Assembly (NCBI RefSeq): GCF_024347615.1
Contig: NZ_AP025508.1
Location: 3,720,001-3,784,000 of the forward strand
DNA from: Vibrio splendidus
GTDB taxonomy: Bacteria; Pseudomonadota; Gammaproteobacteria; Enterobacterales; Vibrionaceae
DNA: 64,000 nt
Direction: 5' to 3'
Shown here in pieces: positions 22,407-32,838 of the stretch. A program made the position numbers and the translations under genes. The notes beneath the pieces are model-generated. The model ran no database searches. It was given only the letters and a program-made list of their open reading frames with translations, and was not told the origin of the DNA. The first letter of the stretch is position 1. Each line of letters opens with the position of its first letter.

Positions 22407-24887
22407 TCAAAACAAACGCTGAGGTTGACCAAAGTAATACCCTTGCAGGTAATCGACGCCCATGTCTTCTGCAATACGACACACCTGTTCATTATGTACG
22501 AACTCCGCCACCGTCTTAGCATTCAGAATCTGACATAAGCTCACCAGCTGTTGGGCTATTTTGCGTTGCTTTTTATCCTTATCGATATTGCGAATTAAAC
22601 TGCCATCAAGCTTTATCACTTGTGGTTCCAGTTTCAAGATCTCATCAATGTTCGAATAGCCTGAACCAAAGTCATCGACAATAATATTCACACCAAGATC
22701 TCGGAAGTGATTACACACCTCGATCAAGCGACCGTAATCCTGAATTTGTTCCGTTTCTAACACCTCTAAACCAATACGCTGTGGGTGACTGATTTTTTTG
22801 ATGGCTTGCTCAAGGTGAAGAATGGTTTTCTCATTGCTAAAATCTTGTGGCGCCAAGTTAATTGAGAACGAATCGGTTCGCTGACTCATAAAATCGAAGG
22901 TGCGCGTTATCATCTGGCGACTCAGGCGTGTATAGAGATGGGTTCCCTCAATGATCGGCAAGAACTTACCCGGCGCAATCAACTGACCGTCCTCTTCAAT
23001 TCGAACTAAGCACTCATAGCTTTCTACTTGATGGCTATGCGCCGATACAATAGGTTGAGAGCACGCAACAATATTTTGATTGAGCACTGCGCGGCTCACA
23101 CACGATAGCCAGCCGAGTTGCTCTTGGCGATGCTTCTCGAGTTGAATTAACGTCTTGGCACTCACCAGATGTTTATTTTGGCTCACCGCACTGCGTCGAG
23201 CTTCAATCGCTTTCAGTAACAAGTCATCTATCGAGGTCGCAGGAAAGTCTCGACGACTCGCGACACCCGCACAGATTGAAACCGAAAGATAATCGATATC
23301 GGGTAGCCCCATCGGCTCAAAATTGACATGCTCGGTTTGGTCTGAAAATTCAGAGAAACGCTGATGAATGTGTTCTTGGCTGGCCCAACTATTAAACACC
23401 ACCGCCCACTCACCAATACCAATACTGTAGAGCTGGCAACCCTCATCAAAAAACTGCCACAGCGCTTTCTGAAAGTAATCACTCAGATCATGCAGAAGTT
23501 TGTCACCTACTCGATAACCATACTTCTCATTGATTTGACCAAATGTGGTGACCTTCAAAGCCAACAAATGACTGTCAGAGCTCATTTGTGACAGCTTCTC
23601 ACGCAGTACACTTCTATTGGGTAGCCCAGTGCGACGATCAATTCGGTAGCTCGCCGTCAATGCGGTCGCTTGTTGCTGAATCTTACTCGCCATACTGTTG
23701 TTCATGTCATCAACATCAAGCAGTGCATTTCGAATCAATGAAAACAGAGGCGATATATTGGTCGCGGGTTGTGTCTCTAATGGCTGTACAGCCTTGCCTT
23801 CACCTTCTCTAAGCGCGAGATACGTGAGGCTATGATGCAGGATTCGTTGTTGGCCACGCTCTTGATAGAGTTCTCCCATGCAGTACACACCATAGGTGTC
23901 TGCGAGCTTCTGGAAGACCTCTACTTCTTGGTTACCATCAATAAAATCGATACGAGAGGTGCAGTTGTAGATAAAAAACTGCTCCGGTTTATGAGAGGCA
24001 ATCTGTTGAACACCGAGTCGGATCTGCTCCAAGGTCAGTGAAGGATGGTCGTAACAAAACCTGACCTCATCACCAATCTGAAAATGACCACTAAATTCTA
24101 TCTCTCCACAATCTCTCACCTTGAGTGGCAAGTGAATGTTTTGTTCTTTCGGGTCACCGACCATCAAGGGGAAATTATGCAGTTGTTCGAAAGGTACTTC
24201 GAGGCCATCAGCAAGGTAGCGATTATAAAGATCGCGAACAGGCATACCATCCAATTCAGCTAACCGGTTATCTTGAGCACCAGTAACACGGAAGGTGCGG
24301 CCAATAGGGTTCCACTCGGTGTAATAACCCTTGGTGGTTGCGAGCTCAACGCTGTGCAGCGCCAACATCACATAAGCATTCTCATAGCAAATGCCATCTA
24401 GCATTACCCATCGCCCATTATCTGTGATGGTCGATGCACCTCCGCAGATCGGTAATGAATATCTCGATTGTTCAAACGCTGAAAATAAGTCGCGGTTGTT
24501 TATCTGCAAGCGATCCGCGAAACAGATGATACTTTGAGTATTGGTATTGCACTCAAGCTGCTGCCACATCGATTGACTATCGAATAGTGGTTGCTTGCTG
24601 TATTCGACAACGCCACAAGTGTAAGAGGTCGCATCGAAGCGAGTGACAATAAGATAGAGACCTTGATGCAGGATGACACCTTGGCTGATGTAGTGGTTTG
24701 CACTACAGCCAATCAGCCTAGCATTAGGGAAAGTCGCTTGAATCACTTGGCAGGCAGCCAAAACCGAACCTTTCTCGAAAGAAGAAAACACCTGAATCAG
24801 TAGGTCTTCATGTTGATGAAAATCTATCTTTTGCAATTCACGCTGGGTTTGCTCTATATCTTGTATCAGGAGAGAGGTCGATTGCAT
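22407..24887 (-). CDS. FIST-GGDEF-EAL protein (c-di-GMP phosphodiesterase), copy 1
   Basis: About 826 residues. A FIST sensor region (about 20-360) with FIST_C features precedes a degenerate GGDEF domain (about 410-560), whose active site reads GIGEW instead of GGDEF, and an EAL domain (about 590-826). EAL catalytic positions are present: ECLVR, SINLAPQ, LEVLETEQ, VDDFGSGYSN, IKLDGSLI, AEFVHN and QGYYF. Phosphodiesterase activity is therefore likely and diguanylate cyclase activity unlikely. FIST domains are proposed to bind small ligands such as amino acids. I use the ATG at 24887, aligned with the paralog; a GTG lies two codons upstream. A V. cholerae homologue in equivalent order influences motility. 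Confidence 0.88.
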   Translation of the reverse strand: MQSTSLLIQDIEQTQRELQKIDFHQHEDLLIQVFSSFEKGSVLAACQVIQATFPNARLIGCSANHYISQGVILHQGLYLIVTRFDATSYTCGVVEYSKQPLFDSQSMWQQLECNTNTQSIICFADRLQINNRDLFSAFEQSRYSLPICGGASTITDNGRWVMLDGICYENAYVMLALHSVELATTKGYYTEWNPIGRTFRVTGAQDNRLAELDGMPVRDLYNRYLADGLEVPFEQLHNFPLMVGDPKEQNIHLPLKVRDCGEIEFSGHFQIGDEVRFCYDHPSLTLEQIRLGVQQIASHKPEQFFIYNCTSRIDFIDGNQEVEVFQKLADTYGVYCMGELYQERGQQRILHHSLTYLALREGEGKAVQPLETQPATNISPLFSLIRNALLDVDDMNNSMASKIQQQATALTASYRIDRRTGLPNRSVLREKLSQMSSDSHLLALKVTTFGQINEKYGYRVGDKLLHDLSDYFQKALWQFFDEGCQLYSIGIGEWAVVFNSWASQEHIHQRFSEFSDQTEHVNFEPMGLPDIDYLSVSICAGVASRRDFPATSIDDLLLKAIEARRSAVSQNKHLVSAKTLIQLEKHRQEQLGWLSCVSRAVLNQNIVACSQPIVSAHSHQVESYECLVRIEEDGQLIAPGKFLPIIEGTHLYTRLSRQMITRTFDFMSQRTDSFSINLAPQDFSNEKTILHLEQAIKKISHPQRIGLEVLETEQIQDYGRLIEVCNHFRDLGVNIIVDDFGSGYSNIDEILKLEPQVIKLDGSLIRNIDKDKKQRKIAQQLVSLCQILNAKTVAEFVHNEQVCRIAEDMGVDYLQGYYFGQPQRLF

Positions 24888-25079
24888 ATTCACATTAATC
24901 GTTACGTTAATGATTGGTTATTGTGCTTATTATAGATAAGGCTTGCACGGAATACTTACGATCGTCTTATAAATAATGTGACGTTAGTTAGACATCATTG
25001 ATTCCACCCAAAACAGTCACCAATAGCGGCGGAACACTTTTTAAAGCAAGTCACAATAGGATACGGAAAGCTTTAACAA

Positions 25080-27578
25080 CTAAAACAGTCGCTTAGGTTC
25101 ACCAAAGTAATAACCTTGCAGATAATCGACACCCATTTGCTCTGCTATCTCACAAACCTGTTGGTTATGGACAAATTCAGCGACGGTTTGCGCATTAAAC
25201 ACCTGACATAAGCGAACCAACTGAGAGGCGATATTTCTTTGCTTTTGGTCTTTGTCGATGTTGCGAATCAGACTACCGTCGAGTTTGATAATCTGCGGCT
25301 CAAGCTTAATGATCTCATCAATATTGGAATAGCCAGACCCAAAGTCATCAACAATGATTCTCGCCCCGAGAGCACGGAAGTGATCACACACCTCAATCAT
25401 GCGACCGTAATCTTTAATCTGCTCAGACTCGAGAACCTCTAGGCCAAGTCGAGTGGGATCGTTCATAGCACTGATGGCGGTCTCGAGCACCTCAAGCGTC
25501 TTGTCGCTCAACAAATCTTGCGGGGATAGGTTGATAGAAAATGGGCTTTGCTTATCCGCCATATAACCTATGGTGTTCTTAATCATGTGTCGGCTGAGGC
25601 GAGTGTAAAGGTGCGTGTCGGCAATGATAGGTAAGAACTTACCTGGTGGCACAATGGTACCGTCTGACTCCATGATTCTGACCAAGCACTCTTGGCCAAT
25701 CATTTCGTGAGTACCGGACGCCACAATTGGCTGGGAATAAGTGATGATGTTCTGATCTAAAATCGCACGACTTACACAGCTCAGCCAGCCTAGTTGCTCT
25801 TTACGATCTTCTTCACTCACCTGAATGTCTTTAGCATTGGTGATGTGAGTGTTATTCCTGACCCCATAACGTCGAGCTTCGATCGCTTTTAATAAGATCT
25901 CATCACCACTATCGGTTAGGAAATCGCAACGACTAGCGAAGCCGCCACACAGAGAAACTGACAGATAATCAATATCAGCCAAGCCATACGGCTCAAAATT
26001 GATGTGCTCAATATCATCAGCAAATTCAACGAAACGTTGCTCTATTTTATCGCAACCAACATTGGCGTTAAAAATGATCGCCCATTCGCCGACACCAATG
26101 CTGAACAGCTCTACTTTCACCTGAGCTTCCTTAGCCACACTAAGGTGTAATCGCTCGACAAAATGATTAGACAGATCAAGTAACAGCTGGTCACCCACTT
26201 GGTAACCATATTTCTCGTTAACTTGATGGAAATTAGTCAGCTTTAACGTCAGTAAGTGCTCACTGAAGAGAATCGTATTGAGGCGCTCTTTTAATACGAT
26301 ACGGTTGGGTAGCCCGGTGCGAGAATCAATGCGGTAACTTTCGGTTAAACGGCGCGCCTGTTGATGAAGTTTTTTCTCCATCTGCGTGTTCATACTGTCG
26401 AGATCAGCCACCGCATTTCTGACGAGATTAAGCAGTGGCGATACCGTTGAGTCACGCTGGAAATCTTCACAACGAAACTCATTAATCTCGTCCGACTCTC
26501 TCATCGCAATATAGGTGAGGCTGTGATGCAGTATCTCTTGGCGATCGTCGTTGCGGTATAGCTCGCCCATGCAGTATGCGCCGCACGCGTTTACTATCCC
26601 CTCAAATGGCTTGAGCTCAAGTTTACTGTCGATGAATTCAAGTCGAGAGACGCAGTTATAGATGATCACCGATTCCGGCTGATGCATGGCAAGCATCTCA
26701 GCGCCGTGACGCACTTTTTCTGCGGTCAAAGAAGGATGGTTATAACAAAACTGTGCCTCTTCGCCGACATGCCAAGGACTATCAAACTCGATACTGCCAT
26801 CATCATTAATACGCAGCGGTGTCGATATGCCTTTCTTTCTGCCAAGCTCTCGATAAAGCGGAAAGCTCATCAACTGACTGAAAGGGAGATCTTTACCATC
26901 AGCAAGGTAATGTTTGAATACGTCGATAGCCGGCTTGTCGTTCAACGCGTATAAGCGATTTCCGACTGCATGTGTGACTCGTAGCTTCATCCCAATCGGG
27001 TTCCACTCAGAGTACGCGTCCGACCAAACCTTCAATCTGGGGTTAGTCAGAGCCACCGCCACGCAAGCGTGTTGGTAGGTCTGTTCGTTATGCATAACCC
27101 AACGCCCGTATTCATTCTCATGACACAAGCCACCAGCAACAGGCAATGTGTAGGGTAGGTTTTCAAAGGCGCTATAGATAGGGTAGTCACGACCTTCAAC
27201 CTGATCGCATAGGCTGATGACCGTTTTAGCATCTTTCGAGAGATCTAGTTGAGAAGCGAGCTCTTGGCTGTCTTGGTTTGGGTTGCCAGTAAAAGGCTGA
27301 ACCGCTGAGGTTAAACGGGTTTCATTAAACTCACTGATAATGATTAAGGTACAACTACTCTCAAGACAATTGTCACAGATAACATGACGAGCACTCTGGC
27401 CAATTAAGGTGGCATTGCTTAGGCAATTGAGAGCAACACTCGCGATTCGACGAGCCACATCAGAAGATTGGGCAGAGAAAAGTTGAATAAGATATTGTTT
27501 GCTGTCACACCACTCTCGCTGATCAAATTGAGATTTAAATAGCTCCTCAGTATTTGCGAGAAATGTAAATGTTTGCAT
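25080..27578 (-). CDS. FIST-GGDEF-EAL protein (c-di-GMP phosphodiesterase), copy 2
   Basis: Tandem paralog of the gene at 22407-24887, with the same three-part architecture and similarity over the full length. The GGDEF site is degenerate (GVGEW). The EAL positions are kept: ECLVRI, SINLSPQ, LEVLESEQ, VDDFGSGYSN, IKLDGSLI, AEFVHN, QGYYFGEP. Start at the ATG at 27578 (832 residues, MQTFTFLANTEELF), preceded by AAGGGTTGGC; the 14 codons upstream are not supported. The sensor halves differ more than the EAL halves, which suggests different ligands and the same output. The paralogs are separated by 192 bases. Confidence 0.88.
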   Translation of the reverse strand: MQTFTFLANTEELFKSQFDQREWCDSKQYLIQLFSAQSSDVARRIASVALNCLSNATLIGQSARHVICDNCLESSCTLIIISEFNETRLTSAVQPFTGNPNQDSQELASQLDLSKDAKTVISLCDQVEGRDYPIYSAFENLPYTLPVAGGLCHENEYGRWVMHNEQTYQHACVAVALTNPRLKVWSDAYSEWNPIGMKLRVTHAVGNRLYALNDKPAIDVFKHYLADGKDLPFSQLMSFPLYRELGRKKGISTPLRINDDGSIEFDSPWHVGEEAQFCYNHPSLTAEKVRHGAEMLAMHQPESVIIYNCVSRLEFIDSKLELKPFEGIVNACGAYCMGELYRNDDRQEILHHSLTYIAMRESDEINEFRCEDFQRDSTVSPLLNLVRNAVADLDSMNTQMEKKLHQQARRLTESYRIDSRTGLPNRIVLKERLNTILFSEHLLTLKLTNFHQVNEKYGYQVGDQLLLDLSNHFVERLHLSVAKEAQVKVELFSIGVGEWAIIFNANVGCDKIEQRFVEFADDIEHINFEPYGLADIDYLSVSLCGGFASRCDFLTDSGDEILLKAIEARRYGVRNNTHITNAKDIQVSEEDRKEQLGWLSCVSRAILDQNIITYSQPIVASGTHEMIGQECLVRIMESDGTIVPPGKFLPIIADTHLYTRLSRHMIKNTIGYMADKQSPFSINLSPQDLLSDKTLEVLETAISAMNDPTRLGLEVLESEQIKDYGRMIEVCDHFRALGARIIVDDFGSGYSNIDEIIKLEPQIIKLDGSLIRNIDKDQKQRNIASQLVRLCQVFNAQTVAEFVHNQQVCEIAEQMGVDYLQGYYFGEPKRLF

Positions 27579-27748
27579 GCCAACCCTTGATCGAAATAGA
27601 GTGAAGTGAAGAACCCGCAACCACTGCTATGACTGAAATGAATCGATAAAAAGTAGTCGCCAATTATCCTAGCCTAAACAGGCATTTAATTGCGACTAAT
27701 GTAACAATTCAATATCATAAATGCGACACAATAAGCTTACAGAAGTCT

Positions 27749-28465
27749 TTAAATTAGTCGCATAAGATCGCTAAGTTGCTCTATTTCAACATCAGGCAGC
27801 ACACTCGCCTTCGAAGAGAGGTATAAATTGGAACCAATGTCATTAAACCAGCATGCTTGGAAGCCATTTTGCTTAGCTCCGTAAACATCCGTTCTAAGAT
27901 GATCGCCGACATGAAGAATGTTGATGGCATCAACATCTAAGTATTGCTGCGCTTTATCAAACATATCTGGGTAGGGTTTTGCTCTACCGTTTGGGCCAGC
28001 TTTAAGAATTCGTTGAAAATACTGCCCTAAACCAATTTTATGTGGATCGACATTGCCATTGGTAATCGCAACCAAAGGAATGCGTTGGCTAAGTTCTGCC
28101 ATCACTCGATGCGTTTCTTGAGGAACATCGACTTGATTGCGCAACCACAAAGCATGTTCTATCCCCTCACGAGCCGCCTGTTCAGCTTGCTGCTGAGAAT
28201 AGCCCAACTGCAGTAAGCCACTCTTAATCTGTGTTTCACGCCAAACGGTAACATCATGCTTTAAAGCTGGGTTTTCAGAGGCGACTTGCTGCTTAATGCC
28301 CTGCCACTCTTCAAGCGATAAAGAAGCCGACACTGGGTGCTTTTGGTAAAGCCATTGCGCCATCTCTTTTTCTACCTTCATGATTACAGGCCAGTTGTCA
28401 TACAGGGTGTCATCCAAGTCAAAGGTCATGGCTTTGATGGGCTTCAACCCTCGATAAATTCGCAT
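27749..28465 (-). CDS. yigB: HAD-family phosphatase YigB
   Basis: A 238-residue HAD phosphatase with motif I TFDLDDTLYDN, motif II AITNGN and motif IV HVGDHLRTDV. Similarity and position after xerC match YigB, a flavin mononucleotide phosphatase in E. coli (5-amino-6-ribitylamino-uracil phosphate is another reported substrate). It is last in the lptM-lysA-dapF-DUF484-xerC-yigB unit and begins 16 bases below the xerC stop. Confidence 0.92.
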   Translation of the reverse strand: MRIYRGLKPIKAMTFDLDDTLYDNWPVIMKVEKEMAQWLYQKHPVSASLSLEEWQGIKQQVASENPALKHDVTVWRETQIKSGLLQLGYSQQQAEQAAREGIEHALWLRNQVDVPQETHRVMAELSQRIPLVAITNGNVDPHKIGLGQYFQRILKAGPNGRAKPYPDMFDKAQQYLDVDAINILHVGDHLRTDVYGAKQNGFQACWFNDIGSNLYLSSKASVLPDVEIEQLSDLMRLI

Positions 28466-28480
28466 AGTAAAACCTTTAAT

Positions 28481-29413
28481 CTAATCTTTATTCTTCTTAC
28501 GTGCTCGAGGGTGAGCCTCATCGTACGCTTGAGCTAAGTGTTGGAAGTCCAAGTGAGTATAAATTTGGGTTGTCGAGATGTTTTCATGGCCCAACAACTC
28601 TTGGACAGCGCGAAGATTCTGGCTCGATTCAAGCACGTGAGTTGCAAAGGAGTGACGCAGTTTATGCGGGCTAATATGACTCGCGACGGATTGCTTCTTA
28701 CCCCACTCTTCCATGCGCTTTTGCACACTGCGATGAGAGATCCGGGTCCCTAACTTGGACACAAACAGAGCCTTTTCTCCCGGAGAAGCGAGATCACCGC
28801 GCACTTTGAGCCATTTATCGACCCACTCTTTAGCCAGTCCTGAAAACGGCGCTTTGCGTTCTTTGTCGCCCTTACCAATCACTCGGATTTCGCCTTGCCG
28901 GCCCAACACATCTTTAAGATTGATGCCAACCAGTTCAGCGAGACGTAAACCTGCACCATACATCACCTCCATCATCGCTCGATCACGAATCGATAATGGG
29001 TCGTCTTCATTCACGTCAAGCAACTGTCCGACTTCATCGACATCGAGATTTTTAGGTAAAGGACGCTGTTTGCGAGGTGCAGAAACCCCTTTGGCTGGGT
29101 TTGCAGTCATTTCGCCACGTAACACAAGGAAATCAAAGAAGCTGCGTAATGAAGATAAGCGCGTCGCAATACTGCTCGCTTTCATTCCTTCACGCATGCC
29201 TTTACTGGCAAGTTGTCTTACCCACGCCGCGTCTACTTGGCCCCAATCTTTCAGTCCAAGTGTGACCAAATGAGCGGCCATAGTTTCAAGTTGTTGTTTG
29301 TAATTACGTTGGGTGTGTAGGCTGAGTCCCTTCTCGCTTCTGAGATATTCATAGAAGCGAGAAAGTGGCTTTTGAAGGCTGTTAGGAAGAGGTACTTTGG
29401 GCTCTAGGCTCAT
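28481..29413 (-). CDS. xerC: Site-specific tyrosine recombinase XerC
   Basis: A 310-residue tyrosine recombinase that works with XerD at dif to resolve chromosome dimers. An N-terminal SAM-like core-binding domain (about 15-105) precedes the catalytic domain. Active-site residues are Arg157 (GAGLRLAE), Lys181 (GKGDKE), His250 and Arg253 (HKLRHSFATH), His276 (LGHENISTTQ) and the nucleophile Tyr285 (IYTH). Its start overlaps the end of the DUF484 gene by 32 bases. In Vibrio, XerC/XerD also serve both chromosomes and integrating phages. Confidence 0.96.
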   Translation of the reverse strand: MSLEPKVPLPNSLQKPLSRFYEYLRSEKGLSLHTQRNYKQQLETMAAHLVTLGLKDWGQVDAAWVRQLASKGMREGMKASSIATRLSSLRSFFDFLVLRGEMTANPAKGVSAPRKQRPLPKNLDVDEVGQLLDVNEDDPLSIRDRAMMEVMYGAGLRLAELVGINLKDVLGRQGEIRVIGKGDKERKAPFSGLAKEWVDKWLKVRGDLASPGEKALFVSKLGTRISHRSVQKRMEEWGKKQSVASHISPHKLRHSFATHVLESSQNLRAVQELLGHENISTTQIYTHLDFQHLAQAYDEAHPRARKKNKD

Positions 29414-30080
29414 TATTTATCTGCCAAGGTAAGGTGTCCGCCAAATGAGACACAACAAGTGCTAAATGGCGTAAAAATAGCGTATCCATATGAGGTTGGA
29501 AATGTCCGCCATCTTCACTAGAAAAGGCAAGCAAACCCAATGGAGACTGCTTAGCAAGTGGTAGTACTACATAAGAGCCTAGCTCTGGAACGTGGAAATC
29601 ACCAAACAAATCGTGTCTGTCGGCTTTTCTCAAGCGCCCTAGATAAGCATCTTTACCATTGAAATGGTTGAGCGAAAACTTCGAATAGCGCTCTTCACTC
29701 AGCTTATAAAAGCCAGGTTGCGAGAGAATTCGTACATGGGCCTTCAACCCTAAATCTAACGCTTTTTGTTCAACAGCCTTGATAACCTGCATAAAGTCAC
29801 TGCATTTCAGCACGTGAGCTTGCAGATCCATAAATTCATAGAAGGTTTTATCGTTATTCGCTGCCAACGACATCAAGCCAGTGATTTCTTCCTCTAGCTC
29901 TTCGATTCGATGGCGTTGGCGTTTAAGCTGAACTTCCACCAGAGATACAGCGCCCTGCTCAACATTATTGATAGCAAGGCGATCAACCAAACCTTTCCTG
30001 TCTTGGAAAAAATCTGGGGTATCACGTAAATATTCCGCGACCACTTCTGCGGTGAGTGCGTCGGCTTCAACGTAAGACAA
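29382..30080 (-). CDS. DUF484 family protein (YigA-like)
   Basis: A 232-residue cytoplasmic protein. It has an N-terminal EVVAEYLRDTPDFF motif, a coiled stretch around KRQRHRIEELEEEITGL (about 70-90), and a C-terminal GAF-like region ending near LALVVSHLADTL. This is the DUF484 layout, always found between dapF and xerC in this group. Function unknown. The start codon is TTG (30078-30080), supported by AGGATAGG directly upstream; no better ATG exists nearby. Confidence 0.88.
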   Translation of the reverse strand: MSYVEADALTAEVVAEYLRDTPDFFQDRKGLVDRLAINNVEQGAVSLVEVQLKRQRHRIEELEEEITGLMSLAANNDKTFYEFMDLQAHVLKCSDFMQVIKAVEQKALDLGLKAHVRILSQPGFYKLSEERYSKFSLNHFNGKDAYLGRLRKADRHDLFGDFHVPELGSYVVLPLAKQSPLGLLAFSSEDGGHFQPHMDTLFLRHLALVVSHLADTLPWQINNEPRAQSTSS

Positions 30081-30124
30081 AACCTATCCTTTATTTTTAT
30101 GAATCTATTGGTTATGAATGTTTA

Positions 30125-30955
30125 TTAGCAAGAAAGTTGACCATCAAACACATGGGTTGCCGGGCCAGTCATAAACAGAGGTTTACCCGGACCTTGCCAA
30201 CTAATCTGCAAATCACCACCAGGTAGACGAACTTTCACGTTCTCAGCCAGCAAACCTTGATTGATACCAACCGCAACCGCGCCACATGCACCGCTGCCAC
30301 ACGCCTGAGTTTCACCCGCACCGCGTTCATAAACACGCAAGCGAACCTCTTCACGGTTAATCACTTGCATAAAGCCAGCATTAACTCGCTCAGGGAAGCG
30401 TTCATGTGATTCAAGAAGCGGACCTAAGGTCTCCACATCTGCAGTATCGACGTCATCAACAACAGTAACCACATGCGGGTTACCCATGCTTACGGCACCG
30501 CAGAACAAGGTGTGTACATCCGTTCTCAGGATATACGTCTTCTCTGGCTGCTTTGCCTTGAATGGAATCTTACCTGGTTCGAACTCAGGAATGCCCATGT
30601 TGACAGTGATCTGGTCATTGTCTTCAATCTTGAGAACCATTTTTCCTTTCTTGGTGCTCACGTTGATGCTGTACTTATTCGTTAAGCCTTTCATGCGAAC
30701 GAATCGAGCAAAACAACGCGCACCATTACCACACTGCTCCACTTCACTGCCATCCGCATTGAATATGCGGTAATGGAAGTCAGTTTCTGGATCATAGGGA
30801 GCCTCAACCACAAGTAGCTGATCAAAACCCACACCAGTGTGACGATCCGCCAAACGACGGATCAAATCTGGAGAAAAGAAAATATTTTGAGTAATGCAGT
30901 CCACGACCATGAAATCATTGCCCAAACCATGCATTTTAGAAAAGTGGAAGTGCAT
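30125..30955 (-). CDS. dapF: Diaminopimelate epimerase
   Basis: A 276-residue enzyme converting LL- to meso-diaminopimelate for lysine and peptidoglycan synthesis. The two catalytic cysteines are Cys75 in [10 protein letters not shown] and Cys219 in [10 protein letters not shown], the signature of DapF, each in a symmetrical half-domain. It follows lysA by 11 bases. Both act at the end of the diaminopimelate-lysine pathway, so co-transcription is expected. Confidence 0.97.
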   Translation of the reverse strand: MHFHFSKMHGLGNDFMVVDCITQNIFFSPDLIRRLADRHTGVGFDQLLVVEAPYDPETDFHYRIFNADGSEVEQCGNGARCFARFVRMKGLTNKYSINVSTKKGKMVLKIEDNDQITVNMGIPEFEPGKIPFKAKQPEKTYILRTDVHTLFCGAVSMGNPHVVTVVDDVDTADVETLGPLLESHERFPERVNAGFMQVINREEVRLRVYERGAGETQACGSGACGAVAVGINQGLLAENVKVRLPGGDLQISWQGPGKPLFMTGPATHVFDGQLSC

Positions 30956-30966
30956 AACGCTTAAAA

Positions 30967-32220
30967 TTACTCCGGAAGAATGTTTTCAAGTTCCCACAGA
31001 CTCGTAAGCTCTTCACGCTGACGAACCAAGTGAGTTTTATCGCCATCAACCATCACTTCAGCCGCACGCGAACGAGTGTTGTAGTTAGATGACATAGCGA
31101 AGCCATAAGCACCAGCAGAACGAACGGCCAGTAGATCGCCTTCTTCAAGAACAAGGTCACGATCCTTACCTAGGAAGTCACCCGTCTCACAAATTGGGCC
31201 AACTAAATCGTAAGTCACCGCTTCACCCTGACGAGGGCTCACAGGAACAATATCCTGCCAAGCTTGGTAAAGTGCTGGGCGCATTAGATCGTTCATTGCC
31301 GCATCGATGATGGCAAAGTTCTTGTGCTCTGTTGGCTTCAGGAACTCGACTTTCGTTAATAATACACCAGCGTTCGCAGCAATCGCTCTTCCAGGCTCGA
31401 AAATCAACTCTAGATCAGAATGATTGTCTAAACGAGCCAACAAAGCCTTCGCGTAATCTGAAGGTTGTGGTGGTAATTCATCTCGGTAAACCACGCCCAA
31501 ACCGCCACCAACATCAAGGTGCTTGATGTTGATATCATTGGCACGTAGTTGGTCGATCAGTGCAAGCAGACGATCAGTGGCATCGATAAAAGGTTCGATA
31601 TCCGTTAATTGGGAACCGATGTGGCAATCAATACCGTGGATAGACAAGTTATCGAGTGTTTTTGCAAACGCATAAACTGCAGGAGCACGGTCGAAGGCAA
31701 TGCCGAACTTGTTATCACGCAGACCCGTAGAAATGTAAGGGTGAGTGTTCGCATCAACATCTGGGTTGATACGCAGTGAAATCGGCGCTTTAACACCAAG
31801 CTCACCAGCCACTTTATTCAGTCGCTCCAGTTCTGGCTCAGACTCTACGTTGAAACATTTTATGTTCAACTCAAGCGCACGCTTCATTTCAGCGGCTGTT
31901 TTGCCGACACCAGAAAACACAACTTTAGCCGGATCGCCACCTGCAGCAACCACACGCTCTAGCTCACCACCAGAAACGATGTCGAAACCTGAGCCCATGC
32001 GAGCCAAAGTATTCAACACGCCAAGGTTCGAGTTAGCTTTAACGGCATAACACACCAAGTGTGGATGCTCACCAACCGATGAATCAAACGCATTCCAGTG
32101 GCGTTCTAATGTTGCACGAGAATATACGTACAACGGAGTACCATATTGCTCTGCTAGTTGTGAAAGTGCGACGTCCTCAGCCCAAAGCTGGCCATCTTCC
32201 TGATAGTTGAAGTAATCCAA
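30967..32220 (-). CDS. lysA: Diaminopimelate decarboxylase
   Basis: A 417-residue PLP enzyme of the alanine-racemase-like fold that decarboxylates meso-diaminopimelate to lysine. The PLP lysine is Lys61 in CYAVKANSN. Other motifs are HIGSQL, the glycine-rich GGGLGV and the C-terminal [13 protein letters not shown], which supplies the substrate-binding cysteine from the partner subunit. It lies between lptM and dapF on the same strand. Confidence 0.97.
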   Translation of the reverse strand: MDYFNYQEDGQLWAEDVALSQLAEQYGTPLYVYSRATLERHWNAFDSSVGEHPHLVCYAVKANSNLGVLNTLARMGSGFDIVSGGELERVVAAGGDPAKVVFSGVGKTAAEMKRALELNIKCFNVESEPELERLNKVAGELGVKAPISLRINPDVDANTHPYISTGLRDNKFGIAFDRAPAVYAFAKTLDNLSIHGIDCHIGSQLTDIEPFIDATDRLLALIDQLRANDINIKHLDVGGGLGVVYRDELPPQPSDYAKALLARLDNHSDLELIFEPGRAIAANAGVLLTKVEFLKPTEHKNFAIIDAAMNDLMRPALYQAWQDIVPVSPRQGEAVTYDLVGPICETGDFLGKDRDLVLEEGDLLAVRSAGAYGFAMSSNYNTRSRAAEVMVDGDKTHLVRQREELTSLWELENILPE

Positions 32221-32262
32221 AGTTCTTATCCCTTATAAATAACGATTTCTGCGTGTTTTCAC

Positions 32263-32379
32263 TTATTCTGATTGTTCAGTTTGCTGTACTGCATCAGGAT
32301 CGTACAACGGACCTGTTTGACCACAACCAGAAAGTCCAATAACGGACACTATAAACAGAGCGGTAATTAATTTTTTCAT
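32263..32379 (-). CDS. lptM: LPS-assembly lipoprotein LptM
   Basis: A 38-residue lipoprotein starting at MKKLITALFIV. It has a signal peptide and lipobox LSGC at residues 17-20, then GQTGPLYDPDA, the conserved GPLY segment of LptM (formerly YifL). LptM stabilises the outer-membrane LPS translocon LptDE. I reject the longer frame beginning at 32499, which overlaps the divergent cyaY start and lacks a signal-type N-terminus. It is first in the lysA-dapF-xerC unit and divergent from cyaY by 75 bases. Confidence 0.92.
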   Translation of the reverse strand: MKKLITALFIVSVIGLSGCGQTGPLYDPDAVQQTEQSE

Positions 32380-32454
32380 TTTGCATATCGTGATTATTGA
32401 CTCAATGCCCCCTATAATCGCACCACACTCAAGAAAAGCAATAGGATAGAAAGG

Positions 32455-32769
32455 ATGAACGATACGGAATTTCATCAACTGGTCGATATACAGATGCAAA
32501 ACATCGAAGAAGCTATCGATGAATCAGAGGCAGATGTTGATTACGAAGTGACTGGTAACGTGATGACGCTGGAGTTTGAAAACCGCAGCCAAATTATCAT
32601 CAACCGCCAAGAACCAATGCGTGAGATCTGGTTAGCATCTAAATCTGGTGGCTTTCACTTCAAGCTAGTTGATGACAAATGGACATGCTCAAAGACGGGT
32701 ATGGAATTGTTTGAGATGGTCAAAGAAGAATGCGAAAAACACGCAGATGAAGAGATCAATTGGGTCTAA
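32455..32769 (+). CDS. cyaY: Frataxin-like iron-sulfur assembly protein CyaY
   Basis: A 104-residue frataxin homologue. The acidic first helix (IEEAIDESEADVDYE) forms the iron-binding ridge, and the beta sheet carries the family NRQEPMREIWLASKSGGFHF. CyaY binds IscS and tunes iron-sulfur cluster assembly. The order lptM / cyaY / cyaA is the conserved one. It is convergent with cyaA, with a terminator between. Confidence 0.96.
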   Translation: MNDTEFHQLVDIQMQNIEEAIDESEADVDYEVTGNVMTLEFENRSQIIINRQEPMREIWLASKSGGFHFKLVDDKWTCSKTGMELFEMVKEECEKHADEEINWV

Positions 32770-32785
32770 TTATTGGTAAAAAAAC

Positions 32786-32815
32786 AAAAAGGAGTGAATC
32801 AATCACTCCTTTTTT
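32786..32815. terminator. Terminator between cyaY and cyaA
   Basis: Stem GGAGTGA / TCACTCC with a 5-base loop between A5 and T6 tracts. Usable from both sides. Confidence 0.9.
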
Positions 32816-32838
32816 AATATCAATCAGTCTCAATAAGC

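Noticed and set aside
28227..28242. Second parS near TGTTTCACGCCAAACG
   Set aside because: Breaks the palindrome core at several positions and lies inside yigB.
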